Notes: generated by a model not told the origin, from the sequence alone. A stretch of 64,000 nt of DNA from Mercenaria mercenaria (GCF_021730395.1 NC_069371.1:74616001-74680000), one strand, 5' to 3'. Counted from the first letter of the stretch, positions 12,775-25,562 are shown. A program made the numbers and translations.

Positions 12775-13130
12775 TCACCCGAAACAGCGTCGGTCAGACG
12801 GTAAGTCATAGTATCACACACCAGCTTTTCTCCAGTACACTGAGTAATGTACCATAAAAGAAAATTTCTTGGAATACAAACGTCTTATACTTTTTGTGGG
12901 TTGGTGAAAATTACTTCCCTTTTGTTTTTTACTGTTACCCCACCAGGGGCAATAAACCCGATCAGCAAAAATAGAACACCTACAAAGTTTGTCCAGTATA
13001 AGAAATTGGCGAAAGAAACTGCACCCTGTTTAACAGCCTTTTTCCGTGATTCTCTGGTGTCATTATCAACATTCTGCGCTTCATCCGTATCACCTAACAG
13101 GTTATGTATAACATTTACAGATGGTTTCAT
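12775..13130 (-). CDS. Claudin-like paralogue 1, exon 1 (diverged, partial)
   Basis: This is the first coding exon of the most diverged member of the claudin/PMP22-like family. The minus strand reads MKPSVNVIHN, then a charged cytoplasmic stretch, then a helix FLYWTNFVGVLFLLIGFIAPG that aligns with FLFWLNFAGVLLLLVGFVAP of paralogue 3. A second frame, displaced by a break near 12880, carries the loop signature LLWYITQC...LVCDTMTYR, including both loop cysteines. The conserved W after the first helix reads as G here. The start is taken at the ATG at 13130. The frame break is in the low-fidelity tract and may be an error. Nothing after about VSG can be read, and exons 2 and 3 were not found. Role inferred: four-helix junctional or membrane-organising protein. 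Confidence 0.7.
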
Positions 13131-14737
13131 TGTCACAATTAGTGGTATGGTTTTATGTACTGGCCTCTCTTCGGTTTGTTTTCTTCCGTTAAATGCTTAA
13201 AAAAAAAGAAAATTTATTTCTTTTAACCTTTAAAGAATTTCGGGTTTTGATAAATAAAAACAATTTTTTAAAGAGACGAATGTCTTAAACCCGTACAGAA
13301 AAATGCTTTATATTTCAAAGTATAAACTGACGTCCAATAATTTTCATAAAAATATTGTAAAACGCCCTGCCATTACCAAAAGGGTTTTTCCCCCAAAAAG
13401 TTTTTGGGGTTTCCAAGTTAAAGTTTAGACAACCTAACGTTTAGTCGGAAAGCTGAAACCCTCCGTAAGTGTTTTCGGCATACTTGGGTTTTAAACGGCA
13501 AGTTAATTTAAAATTACACTTTATTAAAGTTTATCCGAATAATGTCAAATTTGGGCCAAAACGAGAGTTACAAAAACCCTCAGGGAAACTCCCGATTGTA
13601 ATTGGGAAATTTCCATTACCTTGAAACGAGTGAAACAATTTTGTATAAAAAAAAAATTTCCCAAATTTTAAAAAAGAAAACCCCAAATTTTATCTGGGTT
13701 TGTATTTTTCTATCGAGACAAAAAATCTAAATAGATTATCTCCCCTCTTTTGTAACGCCAATTTCAAGGGTTGTTTAAAATTACACAAGTTAAATTTATC
13801 ATAGCATGAAATACGTTTTGGGGAATCTAACTTTTTTAAAAATCCCCAGCGATATTTAGAAAAAAAAAAGAGGGGAAATGTGATTAAATAGGAAGAGGAA
13901 TCCCGACTAAACAAAAACTTTTAAATAAAAATTTTTGACTAAATTTTAAATTATCGAAATTTAAAAAGACAATAAAACTGAAACATGAATTTCCGATTCG
14001 CTAACGACGACGTAGAAAAGCAGTGTAATTTTATAGTACACATGCATCCCATTTTTAAAAAAAACTCCCATATTTTTACAAATTTTGTGAAATATGACAA
14101 TCAATAACTAAAAGCACTGTGTAATAAAAAACTCGGGCATGTTTGGGCCCCATTTTAAGAAAGGCTTTCCCCCGGAAATTTAAAATGCTTTCCCCTAAAC
14201 CTAACCAAATTTGTGATTATAAATAGTAAAACAAAAAAAAAATATGTATAAATTACATTTTTCGTTTACCCCATAACACCGATTTTTTCCCACCATTTTT
14301 TCGCATTTTTCCTTTCACCCAATCAGAAAATACAAACCTTCGGTTTTTTGGTATCCGTGATAAAATAAATTTTTTCCCCCTGCAGTTACCCCCATCGAAA
14401 GGCATGTTTGGCATCAGGAGCAAGAAACTAATGTACTCTTTAAAATCAATAGAATCAGACAAAAGTGAACTATGCAAGGGAGTCAAGTTATGGAAAACAT
14501 TAGGAGAAAATCAAGAGTTTCTTTCTAGTTCAAATGCATCAATGCACCGTCATAGGAGAACATTTCTTAACAGTTACAATTTTTTTTTGCGATACTTTTT
14601 AAAATGGGTTGATTTCAAAACTTTCGGGAAAAATATTTGGGGGGGCCTTAGAAAACCCAAAAAAAGTATTTTTTTCCCAAAACTTTAAAAAGTCTTTTAT
14701 TTTTTTAACAAAAAATTTTTCTTTTTTTTGGGTTTTT
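13131..14737. other. No recognisable feature (noisy, upstream of paralogue 1)
   Basis: 5' flank of paralogue 1. No second gene seen. An open frame at 14404-14688 lies in a cleaner island but lacks family resemblance. Confidence 0.4.
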
Positions 14738-15012
14738 AAAGTCCCCCAACCGACACATGAAAGGTCATATGGCGATTTTCCAGCTTTTTAAAATGGTGGA
14801 GGAAAGACCCCAGGTGCCCCTCCGTCCCATTATTTAATCCGGCGGGCACCCCGGGGGGTTTAAAACCCCCCGACCTTCCGTTTAAACCAGATTTGGGTGG
14901 CTTCCTAAAAATGAAGAATTCAAGCCCCCAGTGAGGCTCGAAACCCCTATCGATAGGGGGAAGTGAATTTTAAGTCAGCAACCTTTACCCCCTCGGGCCC
15001 CGGAGGCCCCCT
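14738..15012 (-). mobile_element. tRNA-Leu/Ser-like SINE (molluscan V-SINE type), full length
   Basis: Read on the minus strand, the head is a tRNA with a long variable arm: CCGAGGGGGTAAAGGTTGCTGACTT-like A-box region, then CCCCTATCGATAGGGG and GGTTTCGAGCCTCACTG (B box). The body carries TTGAATTCTTCAT, AGGAAGCCACCC, GGTGCCCGCC, GGGGCACCTGGGG, TTTCCTCCACCATTTTAAAA and GCCATATGACCTTTCATG. This order is the one I know for a SINE widespread in bivalves (RUDI-like); the family name is from memory. Its noise level matches its surroundings. Confidence 0.7.
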
Positions 15013-15107
15013 TTTTAAAAAAAGCCCCAAATTTTGAAACCTGTGTAATTGAAACAGGGGGATCAAACCCTATTAAGTATTACGGGTTTAAAGGGCGCGC
15101 AAATAAA

Positions 15108-15192
15108 AGTTTCGGATGCCCCAAGGTTTGGTCTGGATCCTCCCGGTCGCAAACCCACAAAGTTTTGGTTTTTTTCATGGAAGGCTCAAAAT
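15108..15192. mobile_element. Palindromic element, right half only
   Basis: GGTTTGGTCTGGATCC, GGTCGCAAACCCAC and GGTTTTTTTCATGG match the right arm. No left arm is seen upstream, so this is truncated or masked by noise. Confidence 0.55.
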
Positions 15193-16079
15193 TTTTTTGG
15201 TTTTTTATGAGCAAGCAAAATACAGAAATACATATTGAATAAGAAAAATTCCTATATGTGTAAAAACCCGTAGATTCCCCTATTTAGGGAACCCAGCGGT
15301 TTTGACCAAAAGTCCCCTTTAAAATTGGGCTGGCTCCCAAAAGTGAAATTTTAGGTTTTGCGTGTTTTCTTACCGGCAACAAACCCAAATTGGGACAAAG
15401 AGGTCATATGATGTTTAGAATTTTAAAAGGGCCGCCCAAATTTTGGGGGGTGCCCGTTTTTTTGGCGTGGGCCCCCTTTGGTGGAAAATCTGTGTTCTTT
15501 TTACTGTGGCCCCCTTTGATCTCCCTATTTAGTTGGGCCCTTGGGAAAAAAAAAAGAAAAAATAAAAAAATCCACTAATAAAAAATTATTTATTTCTAAT
15601 AATACAAAATGTGTATAAATCGCAAGTAATGTATAGGGAAAAGTAAGCCCCAAAACGTTTTTATAGAAAAAAGGGAAAACTAAAAAAAAAACAAGAGGGT
15701 CAAAAAAAAAACCCCGGATCGCTCCCCGAGTAAATCAGCCAAAAAGACAAGGGCTAAAAGACCAGGTAAAAAAGTCAAAAATCAAAAGCAATTTAAATCT
15801 TTTCCCCGTTGTGTGAACTAAAAAAAATGACACCCCTGATGCAAAATTCAAGACAGAGGTCAGTAAGATCAATTCATGGTAACTGTAAGTTTAGTTTAAG
15901 GAATCGGTGGCAAAAATTTTTAAGTCACCCAAAATTTTAAGGGGTTTAATATCAACCAAGAAAGTGGGTCAAAGTCACAGTAAGTGAACCTAATTTCTTT
16001 TGGGGATCAAGGGGGGAACTTAATTAGCAGTCTAGGAATATGAAACAGATAATTTTTGAAAAATTTTTCCTAAAAAATC
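15193..16079. other. Noisy repeat-rich DNA
   Basis: Only the motif GGTCAAAGTCACAGTAAGTGAACC (15968-15991) recalls the dispersed repeats further right (17102-17114). No gene found. Confidence 0.4.
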
Positions 16080-17095
16080 ATATAATAATCCCCCGGAACA
16101 CCCGGAGCGGGGCCCCCTATTCACACCAGGGGCCCAAAAAATTTAACAAACTTCCCTTTGGAAACCCCTAAGGGAATTCCGCCCCCCCAAATATCAAAGT
16201 CCTAGGCCTTTTAACTTTCAGACAAGAAGATTTTTAAAATTTTTTTCGTAAAACTTTGGGAACCCCCCCGGGGAGGGGCCCCTTTTCACCCCCGGGGCAT
16301 AACTTGAACACTTTTGGTAGAGGGGTCACCAAAGGGGAATGAACATTTCCCAAAAATCCCAAAAATTTAGGCCTTGCAGTTTCAGGGAAGAAATTTTTTT
16401 TAAAAAATAAGTTTTATGAAAAACTTAAACCCCCCTTTTCCCTGTCAAGGGCAAGTAACATTTATTTACATTGTCCTTTGACTTTGGAACATGGTGGGGG
16501 GGTAAGAGTGAGGGTTTGGTTTCCCCCCATAAAACCCGGTTTTTAAACCCCCCAAAATACTAGTTGTGCCCCTGACCATTCCAAAGGGCGTGCACCCCCT
16601 TGGTTCCTTTATATTTTTGTTTTGTCCCTTTTGGGGTTTTGGGTTTTTGTTGTGTGTGTGTGTTTTGGTGTGTGTGTGTGTGTGTGGGTGTGCATGTGTG
16701 GGGAAAGGTGTTGATTTGTTTTTGCCCCGTCCGGTGCGAGGTTTTCGTTTTGGGGGGGCTGCGTTTTTTAGAACCTGGATTTTTCCCCTTTAAAAATTCC
16801 TTTTTTTTTTTAAAATTTTGGGGAGAGGGCCCCTAGATAATGCCCAAAAAACCAAATATCAAAACCCCGGCCTTGGAGTTTCAGACAAAAAAGAATTTTT
16901 TTAAAATTTATTTCCTATAAAAATCTTTGTAAAAATTGGGGCCCCGGAACGGGGGCCCCTTTTCCCCCCCAGGGTGATACTTTTAATTTTAAAAGTATAT
17001 AAAAACCCGACCTCAGCCCCATATCCAAAGAAAAACGTTATGGTTTTTGAATTTTTTCTGGCCCAGATAAAAAAAATATACAACATGTTAAAAAG
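16080..17095. repeat. Tandem repeat units with CCCCGGGGCGGGGCC core
   Basis: Units at about 16090, 16260 and 16920 share an ACCCCCGG-GGGCCCC core, TAACTTGAACA-like sequence, CCAAATATCAA and the CCTAGGCC motif. The clean relative is 32715-33144. Includes a (TG)n run at 16650-16700. Confidence 0.6.
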
Positions 17096-18560
17096 TTTTT
17101 AAAGTAAGTGAACCTTACCAAAATTAACCCCGAAATAGTTTAAACTAAATGCAAAATTTTTTCATTAAAAAAAATTATCTTTAGAATTTTTTTTAAAATT
17201 TTGAATCAAATGTATGCCCAAACCCCATCATATTTATTCAAAAGTTACTAAACTATAATTACCCCAAATTTTAATTTGGGAAAAGAGCTCATTCCAATTT
17301 AAAGTCACACAGTACAGCTAAATTTATAAAAACGCTTTTACTGAATAAACACAAAACTGGGGTTCTTTTTACACGTAGCGGGTGGGACTATTTTCAACCA
17401 AATGCATAGTAAAGTTTATACACCTAAAACCCGCCCCTTTTTTATGTTTACATAAACTAAATGAAGGAATTGTTCCCGGGGTTTTAAACATGAAATTTTG
17501 GGTTTTTTAAAACCTTAAAATTTAAAAAGTCACAATTCTGACAACTGCAAGGGGGAGTTTTTTTGTTTTGACCCATTTGGCAATACTTGTTTTTCACAAA
17601 CAAGCGAAAAAGGGGTTTCAAACCATAACTCTTTAGTATTCAAACAAGTAGGGCCCATATTAATGGAGAAATTCCAATTTTTTAAGGAATAAATGGCCCC
17701 CAATTCAGATACAAATGCCCTCAGAGTATGATACTTATCCCACCTTTCTCACATGATAAAGTTTACAAACAAGTTTGCCCCAGTTTTAAAGCTATTTTCT
17801 CATATAGTTTTTTTTAAATAAAGTGGACCTAATCAAAAAAATTTTTACTAAAAAAATCAAAAAATTTCCCCTGTACATAAAGGGCTAAAATTCTGACAAA
17901 ATGCATGTCAAAGCTTAGGATCATGATCTACTTGTAAACTCATCTTACGAAGAAAAACAAGTTTGAAAAGTTTCACAATAATCGCTCACACACTATTTAA
18001 AAAGCAGTGGTTTAACCTAGAAATATTCAAATTTTCTTTCTAAGTATGAAGGACTTAGATAGTGACAATTACGATGCTCTGCCAACGTTATCATCCTATA
18101 AATGAGTCTGAATATATCAACTTCATATCTTCTCAAGTTTTTAAGAAAAATGGACTACACGGAAAGTTTTAACAAGAACTTCCGATTTTCTTAAAGTAAT
18201 AAAGGACCATAATTCTTACAAAATGACTATCCGAATTAAGGTTTTAGGCATCATACCAAACCCTTTTAATAAAAAAACAGGTTTCCCTAGTTTCAAAACA
18301 TTGGGTTTTAAAGTATGTAAAAGGAAAAACTAACCTCTAAAAAAAACCAAGAAATCCCAATTTTTTAAAAAAAAAAGATCATAATTAAACAAAATTTTGT
18401 TAGATTACGGTTATAGTCACTTTGGGAAAAAAAAAATGACGATTAACATGTGTGCAAAAATTTTAAAACAAATCTTAAACACGTCGGGAAACCAGTGATG
18501 ACCAAAAGATCTTTCCTTTTGACTTTTTTGGTTAAAAAAACAGACAAGCTTGAAACAAAA
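17096..18560. repeat. Dispersed repeat, about 230 bp degenerate units
   Basis: Repeated GTTTTAAAGCTAT, AAATGGACTACAC, AATTCCGATTTTCTT and GGGCCATAATTCTTACAAAAT-like motifs. The same family appears cleanly at 45400-45860. Parts of 17.7-18.2 kb are cleaner than the surroundings. No gene. Confidence 0.55.
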
Positions 18561-18569
18561 AAAACAATA

Positions 18570-19300
18570 AATGTTTTATGACTTGACTAGATAAAACAAT
18601 TCCCAAAAACCCTTTAAAGGGTAAAAATGACTATGTAAAATAAATTTTTCATATTTAAAAAAAATAAAATCATCGAGTAATTTAACGAGGGTATAAAAGG
18701 GAAAAAGGCCCCAACACTTTTTTTCACTAAAATAAAGGAAATAAGCAAAACAAAAACCCAAAAAAATTTTTGTTTATTGGGACCATAAAATTTTAATCTA
18801 AAAAAGATCAGTTTCATTTTTCACGCTTACAAAGGGATCAAAACAGACTGGCATTGCGTTTCCAAAAAGGTTTCTGTATTTAGATAGTATTGGTTTAAAA
18901 GAAGTACCCCCATATGTGTCAACCCTTTTAACACTATCAAAAAAACTTTAATTTTCTTTAAAAATTTAAATGTTTGTAAAAAATAAACTTTTTAAAATTT
19001 TAAAGGAAAGCGTTTTTTTAATCTCATTGGTAATGTACACGTGTACATAGAAGCACTTCAAGACAATCAGAAAGATGAGCTGTTATAATTTTTACTTTAA
19101 AATGACATACAATAAAATGTGGAAGGGCAGCCTAAAATTTGAAAATGATCAGTATATACAATCTAAATTTATAAAAGCAAAAGTTTAGAAAAACTGTTCA
19201 TAATATTATTTTGCACTCAGCAAACTGCCATTTGATTTTAATCGTCTATAATTTATATTTCTACACATAAAGTTACAACTGAACAAGAGATCACAGAGTG
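18570..19300. repeat. Segmental duplicate of 47165-47700
   Basis: Shared order: TATTTGACT-like start, ATCGAGTAATTTAACGAGGG versus ATTGAGTAGATAATAGAGG, GATCTAAA...AGATCAGT, then AAGCACTTCAAGACAATCA, TTTTACTTTAAAAT and TGGAAGGGCA. This ties the 3' flank of paralogue 2 to the 3' flank of paralogue 4. Confidence 0.65.
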
Positions 19301-19329
19301 ATTAAAATTGGGGCCCACCAATGGCCATT

Positions 19330-19940
19330 TTTGATGTTTTCCAAAAAACAAGTTATTTACTGCCCCAAAAGGGCAAAATTTTAATTTTCCCTACACAACC
19401 TGGGCCCCGTGGTCCCAAATTTTGAAAGAATTTGCCTTTAGAAATGTTAAAATAGGTCACTAGGTTTAATGTTTTTTAAAAGGGCAAAATTTGGGTTTTG
19501 GTTTCACAATCCTAGCCCTGTGGTCTAAATTTGGGGAAACTTGTAGTACAGAAATGTAAAAGTAGTCACTAGGGCAATTTAAGGCAAAGTTTGTTTCGGT
19601 ACACAAAAAATATGCCCGGGTTCCCAAATTTTTAAGGCTTTTACTTGGGGAAAATGTAAAAGGTGGTCATAGGTCAAAAAACAAAGGGCAAATTCTTTTC
19701 GGAATAAAAAAAAAATATGCATTTTGGGCCAAAATTTTAAGCCTGTACCTTCAAAAATTTTGAAAAAAATTTTTTTGGGCACATGGTCAATTTTAAAAAG
19801 GGCAAAAGGGTTTATTTCGGTACACAAACCCATTCCCAAATGGTTTCCCAAAATTTTAAGGCTGTAGCCTTTAGAAAAAGTAAAAAATAGGGCACTAATC
19901 AAAATCAAGGTTTAAATTTTATTTTGGGAAAACAAAACTT

Positions 19941-19972
<32 letters not shown>

Positions 19973-20500
19973 AAAAAAAAAAGGGGGGGGGGGGTAAATT
20001 TGAAGCAATTTTACCTTCAAAAATGGAAAAAAGGTCAAATAGGGCAAAGTGAAGGTCAAAGTTTTTTTTTCAGTACACAAAAATATGCCCTGTGGTCCCC
20101 AAAATTTAAAAGGGGTAGCCCTTTAGAATGTTTTAAAGTAGCCACTAGGTCAAAATCCAAAGTCCCAAAATTTTATTTTTAAACACAGAACCATGCATAT
20201 GGGGGCCCTTTGATGCTGTTTCCTTCAAAAAAGGAAAGTAGGTCCCCTAGGTTTAAAATTTTAAGGGTGAAAGTTTTTTCCAGTGCACAAAAATAGCATG
20301 TGGGTCCAAATTTTAAAAGGGTGGTAAACTACAGAAATGTGACAGTAGGTCATAGGTTTAAAATCAAGGTCCCAATCATGTCAAGGTTCATTTTGCCCCT
20401 CAAAATATTTTAAAATGGTCCCAAATTTTTAAGGCTGTAGTACAGAAATGTGAAAATAAGTCATAGGTCAAAATAAGGAAAAAAAGTCAGGGTTTATCTG
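19330..20500. repeat. About 110 bp tandem repeat array
   Basis: About ten units with AGTAGGTCACTAGGTCAAAA, TTTCGGTACACAAAAATATG, GTGGTCC, AAATTTTAAGGCTGTA and ACAGAAATGT. The poly-G block at 19942-19993 interrupts it and looks like a sequencing artefact. Confidence 0.8.
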
Positions 20501-21335
20501 GCCCCAAAAATCAAAAAAATATATGTGGTCAAAATATGAATGTTGAGTTTTTGACAAAACATTTTTAAAAACTTTTCCCCAAAAAAGTCTATATAAACCA
20601 TTTTGACCCCCGGGGCGGGGCCATTTTTGACCCCAGGGGGATAATTTGAAAAAAAACTTGGGAGAGGAAACCCCAAATGATGAAAATTACAAGAATTAAG
20701 CCCTTTGGCCCTTTTTGGGTTTTGGACAAAAAGATTTTTAAAGTTTTTTCCCTTTAAAAGTCTATGTAAAACCCTATTAAACCCCCCGGGGGGGCCATAT
20801 TTTACCCGCGGGATAATTTTAAAATCTTTGTTTAAAGGGCCCCAAAAAGATGTACATATAAAATACAAACCCTAGGCCCCGTTGGGGTTTTGGGGGAAAG
20901 GTTTAAATTTAAAGTTTTTCCCCCATAAAGTCTATTTTAAACCATGGACCCCCGGGGGGGGCCATAATTTTAACCCCAAAAAATAAATTTTAATATCTTG
21001 GGGAAAGGACCAAATTTGAGGGTGCTTTAAACCAAATAAAAAGCCCTAGGCTCTTTGGGTTTGGAAAAAGAAAGGGTTTTAAAGTTTTTCCCTATATAAA
21101 ATTTTGTAAAATATAGAAATAAACAAAGGGCAATAAATCACTCATAAAATTTTTGAACCTGTCTGATTTTTAGCCCGGGCACAACTAGGGAACCCCAAAA
21201 CATCAAATTTACAAAGTTTTCCAAAATCCCCCCCGTAGTTTCTGAGGAGATGCGATAAAAAGGAAAAAAATTGTTAACGGGCGGACGGACGGACTGACGG
21301 AAAAGAACGGAAACCCCGGAAAGCCCGAGTGATTT
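20501..21335. repeat. Tandem GGGGCGGGGCCAT repeat with GACGGACG 3' end
   Basis: Three units at about 20600, 20780 and 20950 of CCCCCGGGGCGGGGCCA / GGATAATTT / CTTGG / ACCCCAAATGA, followed by the end sequence TGAGGAGATGCGATAA, TTGTTAACGGGCGGACGGAC. Same family as 32715-33144, here with more internal units. Confidence 0.7.
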
Positions 21336-21749
21336 TCTAATGGAAACCTGACAGCCAGGGGTTTTTAGAAATACTTTTTTGCCCAAAAAAATATTAAAAA
21401 ATGAGGGTAAATTTTCTATTCTACAAAAAAGTTTGTTTTTTCTTTTAAACCCCGGTGGCTATATTTTTGCCTAATGATGCTGGTTTTGATAATTGCCCAA
21501 AAAACACAGAAAAGGGTTTTTATGGAAACCGAAAAAAAGTTTGTTTTAAAATTAAAAAAAAGATATGACGCCCCGAGGGCAGCTAATTTCAAGCTAAAAG
21601 GCTTCTTATGCCCCTTTAAAAATGTTTTTTTTATACTTGCCCAAAAATCATTTTGTGTAAAAATTAATTTTTTTTTTACATAAACTTATAAAAATTAAAT
21701 TTTGTATACAAAAAAAGAAATAAAAGCGCCCCCGCCCGGAAATCTAAAC
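21336..21749. other. No recognisable feature (noisy)
   Basis: Nothing identified. Confidence 0.4.
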
Positions 21750-21968
21750 ATAGTGGGTTTTCGACCCGCATGGATCCAGACCAGACTGCGCATCCCTGCA
21801 GTTTTGGGCAAATCCTGCTGTTCGCCCCCAAAAGGTTTCTCTAATTGCCCTAGGCTTTAAAAATGAAAAGCATGGATCCTGCCAGACTGCGAAAAATGGG
21901 CAGGGTGGTCGGATCCATGCTGGTCGCAAAAACCCCCTATTTTTTGGTTTTTTTTCAGGCGCCGCCCC
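21750..21968. mobile_element. Palindromic element, noisy copy 4
   Basis: TAGTGGGTTTTCGACCCGCA, GATCCAGACCAGACTGCGCA, AGCATGGATCCTGCCAGACT, GGATCCATGCTGGTCGCAAA follow the palindrome order. Confidence 0.75.
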
Positions 21969-23373
21969 ATATTTTCTGTTTAAAAAAAAAAATAAAGAAA
22001 GCCCCGCCCCCAATTTCTCTTTATGGGTAATACTATTTTAAATAAAACCCTCGTACAAAAATTTTAGCGTAAAATGAACACAGGTACATGTGAAAATTTA
22101 CAAAAACTTTTCAAAATAAATTGGGTAAAAATGATTTAAAAAACAAGGGAACTAAGCTTAAATTTAAATTTGGGGAAAAAACTTCTAAGACATTTACCCC
22201 TTGACGTTGCCCCAAAGAAATTTTGTGAGAAAATCTAAAAAATTTTTTAAATGGTGTTCGAAAAAAGTTTAAAAAAGGTTTTAAAATTTTCATGTTTTTG
22301 GGTCAAAATTCCAAAAGGGCCTGTCAACTATTAAATGGGGGACATTATTGAATGCATTCTTCAAAATTTTTAATTTTATATGACAGAAATTTCTCAGGAA
22401 AAAAATCCCAAAATTTTTCATTTTGTGCTTTCCCGGGAAATACAAAACAGATTTAAGTAGTGTTATAAACCATTAATTAAATACATCAAAGAAAAGAAGA
22501 AATAGTTTTACATGTAAGATCAAAAAAATCTGCCCCTGTTTAAAACAGATCGTGCATGTTTCTTTTGGCCTAGCCCCCTCAACAAAATATTGGGACCCAA
22601 AGTTCTTTTGGTGGCGATTTTTTCGATTCTTTTCACTGAAATATACAAACATATCCAAAATCAACCAATCTCTGTCAGTGAAAGATGGATCTATAAAGCC
22701 TTTGTTTTAAAAACATCGATTTTATAAGGATTTAATTTAAAAACCAAAGCCCCAAAATCAAGACGGGTTTGCATGCCTAAGGTTAACCCAAAAGAAGATA
22801 CGCCCAAATTTTCAAGCCCAAAAAACAACAGTCCCATCGACCCCCTAAAACAACAGGGATCCTCCCCAAGGCTTAAAGTTTGGACCCTAATCTAATTAAA
22901 TATACGTTGTGATTTTAGGCTCGGGGAAAAGAAAAAAAATACTAGAAATTAAATCCCTGTGACCTTGGCTTTTAAGGGCCCATGCAATAAAATGAATACG
23001 TTTTTTCCCTAGTATAAATAATAACAACTTAAAGTTTTAAAGCCGTAGGGTTTTTTACTTTTAAGGGCACAAGATCTGGAAGAAATTTTTTGACTTTTAA
23101 GACAAAGCGACATAAAAAACCCGATTTTTTAACCCAAAAAAACCAAAACGAAACCCCATGAAATGTTCCTTTTGTCCTCATGAAAATTTGAAACAAATGG
23201 TTTTTAAAATCTTCGAGAAAGAGCCAGCAGGGAAAAAAACAAGGGGGGCCATTTAAGGCCCTGTTTTCGTCACCTGACCTAGGAAACATCCCCGAAAAAC
23301 ATTCGACCAAAATTTTTAAGATATGGGCATAAAGTTGGGCCCCCTTTAGTGTTAAAATTAAACTTTTTTTTTG
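21969..23373. other. No gene recognised (noisy, 3' of paralogue 2)
   Basis: 3' flank of paralogue 2. No recognisable features apart from fragments of the array that starts at about 23370. Confidence 0.4.
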
Positions 23374-24655
23374 ATTTTTACCTGGTGACCAAATTTTTTT
23401 ACCCCACATGACCTGTTCAAACTGGAAACCTTTAGATCATTTAAAATTAAAATTTGACCAGGTTTTATGAAGTAAAGTCATAAATGTGGAAACTACAGTG
23501 TTAAAAAGCTTTTTCCTTTTATTACCCGGTGCCTAGTTTTTTTTACCCCAGAAGACCAAACAAAAATCCCCCAAAATTTTAAATTTTAAGGGAACATTCT
23601 GACAAAGTTTCCCCTTAAAATTGGGCCCAAAATTGTTGGGCCTCTTTGGGTTGGGGGTTTAAAAAGCTTTTTCCTTTTATTTGACCCCGGGGACCTAGTT
23701 TTTGACCCTATAAACCCAAATTCCAACTTTTTCCTAAAGATCATCAAGATTAAAAATTTGGCCAAGTTTCATGAAGATACAGTCATAAATGTGGCCTAAG
23801 AGTGGGTTTTCCCCCCTTTTCCCTTTTATTTGACCTATGACCAAGTTTTTGACCCCCGGACCCAGATTTGAACTTGGGCCGGATTTTCATCATGATTAAA
23901 AATTCGACCAAGTTTCCTTAAGCTATGGTCCAAAAAAATGTCCCAAGAGGGTTAACTAGTTTCCTTTGATTTTTACCCGGGGACCTTTGTTTTTTTCCCC
24001 ACATGACCCAGACAAACTGGAATTGAGATCACGGACTAAAATTCTGACCCAAATTTTGAAATACAGTCATAAATGAGGCCTTACTGTTAACAATTTTTCC
24101 CTTTTATTTGACCTGGTTGGGCGGGAAATTTTTTTTCCCCGAGGGCCCAAATCGAAAATCGTCCAAGATTTAAAGGGGTAAATTTGACCAAGTTTTAAAA
24201 AAATTTGGGGCCCAAAGGGGGAAACCCTAGTGGAACAAGCTTTTCCTTTTTATTTGACCCGGTGACCTAGTTTTTGGGCCCCCGGGTTTACCCAATAAGA
24301 AATCGTCCAAAAAATTTTAAAAGGGGGGTAAAAATTCTGACCAAGTTTATGAAGACTGGGCCCAAAAATTGGGGAAACCCCTAGATGTTTTTAAAAAGCT
24401 TTCCTTTGATTTGACCTGGTGACCTAGTTTTTGACCCCAGTGACCCAATACGAAACCCGTCCAAGATTTTATTGAGGGTAAAAAATTTTGACCAAGTTTC
24501 ATTAATTGGGGCCAAAAAATTTTGACCTTTAGATGTTAAAAGTCAAATTGTTTTTCGACGACAAAGGGCGGAAAGAAGGACGGACGACGGGGGACGACGA
24601 CGGACACAGGGGGATCAAAAAAGCCCCACCTTAGCATTTGTGGGTCAGGTGAGCT
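23374..24655 (+). repeat. About 150 bp tandem repeat array ending in GACGGACG and hairpin
   Basis: Eight units begin near 23374, 23525, 23680, 23830, 23970, 24107, 24257 and 24411, each with TTTGACCTGGTGACCTAGTT, TTGACCCCACATGACCCA-like sequence, GACCAAGTTTCATGAAGAT and GGTCATAAATGTGGCC. The array ends in GGACGGACGACGGGGGACGA, then a damaged hairpin and GGTGAGCTAAAAA. Clean relatives lie at 45940-47150. Confidence 0.8.
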
Positions 24656-25229
24656 AAAAAAAACACACAAAAACAAATTTAGAAACCCCCAACAAAAACA
24701 ACAAAAGACATACTTCTTTGGGTTTTGGTCATTTTTAAAGTATTTAAAACCGTAATTTTTTGCTTTGCCCAAACATGTTGAGTCAAGAAAAACCCTTTTT
24801 AGACTCAAGGGGAAAGCCCCTTTAATTTGGCCAAAATAACCTTTAAAAATAGAGGCCCTCCCTCAAGTAACGTTAAAATCTCTTTTAAATGTTTTAAAGC
24901 TTTTAGGGTATCATATTCCCCGGCCCTTTAAAGAAAAGAAACGAAAAATGTTTACGGCCCGGGCAGATGGGGTATGCCCTTCTATTTTACTCCGTTTTTT
25001 TCAAAACGGGCCCATAAAACAAATATTACTTTTTATTGAAGCGCATTTCAGACAGAAACCCACAGTTTTTCATTAGAGGTTAAATTTAAATTCCCTGCCC
25101 AAAGCGTTTTTTAAAAAGGGAGCAATTTATTTGAAAATTTTAATATCAAGCTTTAAAAATTTTAACAATGCCCAAAAGTTGTTTTACGTGTTTTGCCCAC
25201 GGGTTTTGGGTCCTTTCCTTTATCAAACG
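24656..25229. other. No recognisable feature (noisy)
   Basis: Nothing identified immediately 3' of paralogue 2 exon 3; a polyadenylation site would be expected here but cannot be trusted. Confidence 0.4.
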
Positions 25230-25483
25230 CCTAATCTTTCCCCCACTTTGGGCAGGTGCGTCAGATTCCTCCCCGCAGTGCAGATAAAGGCAAACCGTAT
25301 TTTACGCATACTAGTTTCATAATATAGTAAAAAGATCAGCGCCAAAATTCCCCTCCAAATTTCCCGCAAACACTGACCCGAACGAGGTGTCCCAAATTTT
25401 TACAGAAAAATATCTTCTCCACCAAAATCTTTCCCCCGTACCAAGGCAAAAAAGGGAAAACAGGCACCAAAAAAAGAATAAAA
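25230..25483 (-). CDS. Claudin-like paralogue 2, exon 3 (noisy)
   Basis: Last coding exon. Preceded on the minus strand by a usable acceptor (TTTTTACAG, boundary at 25483). Translation after the junction resembles LFFFWCLFSLF, corresponding to helix 3 LVLVPVFMFVLVRG in paralogue 3, then GSVFAG followed by a glycine-rich fourth helix. A second frame continues FYYIMKLVC, aligning with IFMQLVCC. The nucleotide match to paralogue 4 exon 3 (48934-49175) is plain on the plus strand: CCCGCAAACACTGACCC, TTTACAGAAA, GGCACCAAAAAAAGAATAAA. Frame breaks are attributed to sequence noise; the stop is not located. Confidence 0.65.
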
Positions 25484-25562
25484 CTGTAAAAAGAATTTTC
25501 AAGATACATTAATGTTCTTTTTTTAAAACATGTCCCTGGAGACTTTTTAATGAAAACATATA

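Noticed and set aside
19942-19993. Poly-G block as a G-quadruplex
   Set aside because: It lies in the low-fidelity tract and has the form of a sequencing artefact.
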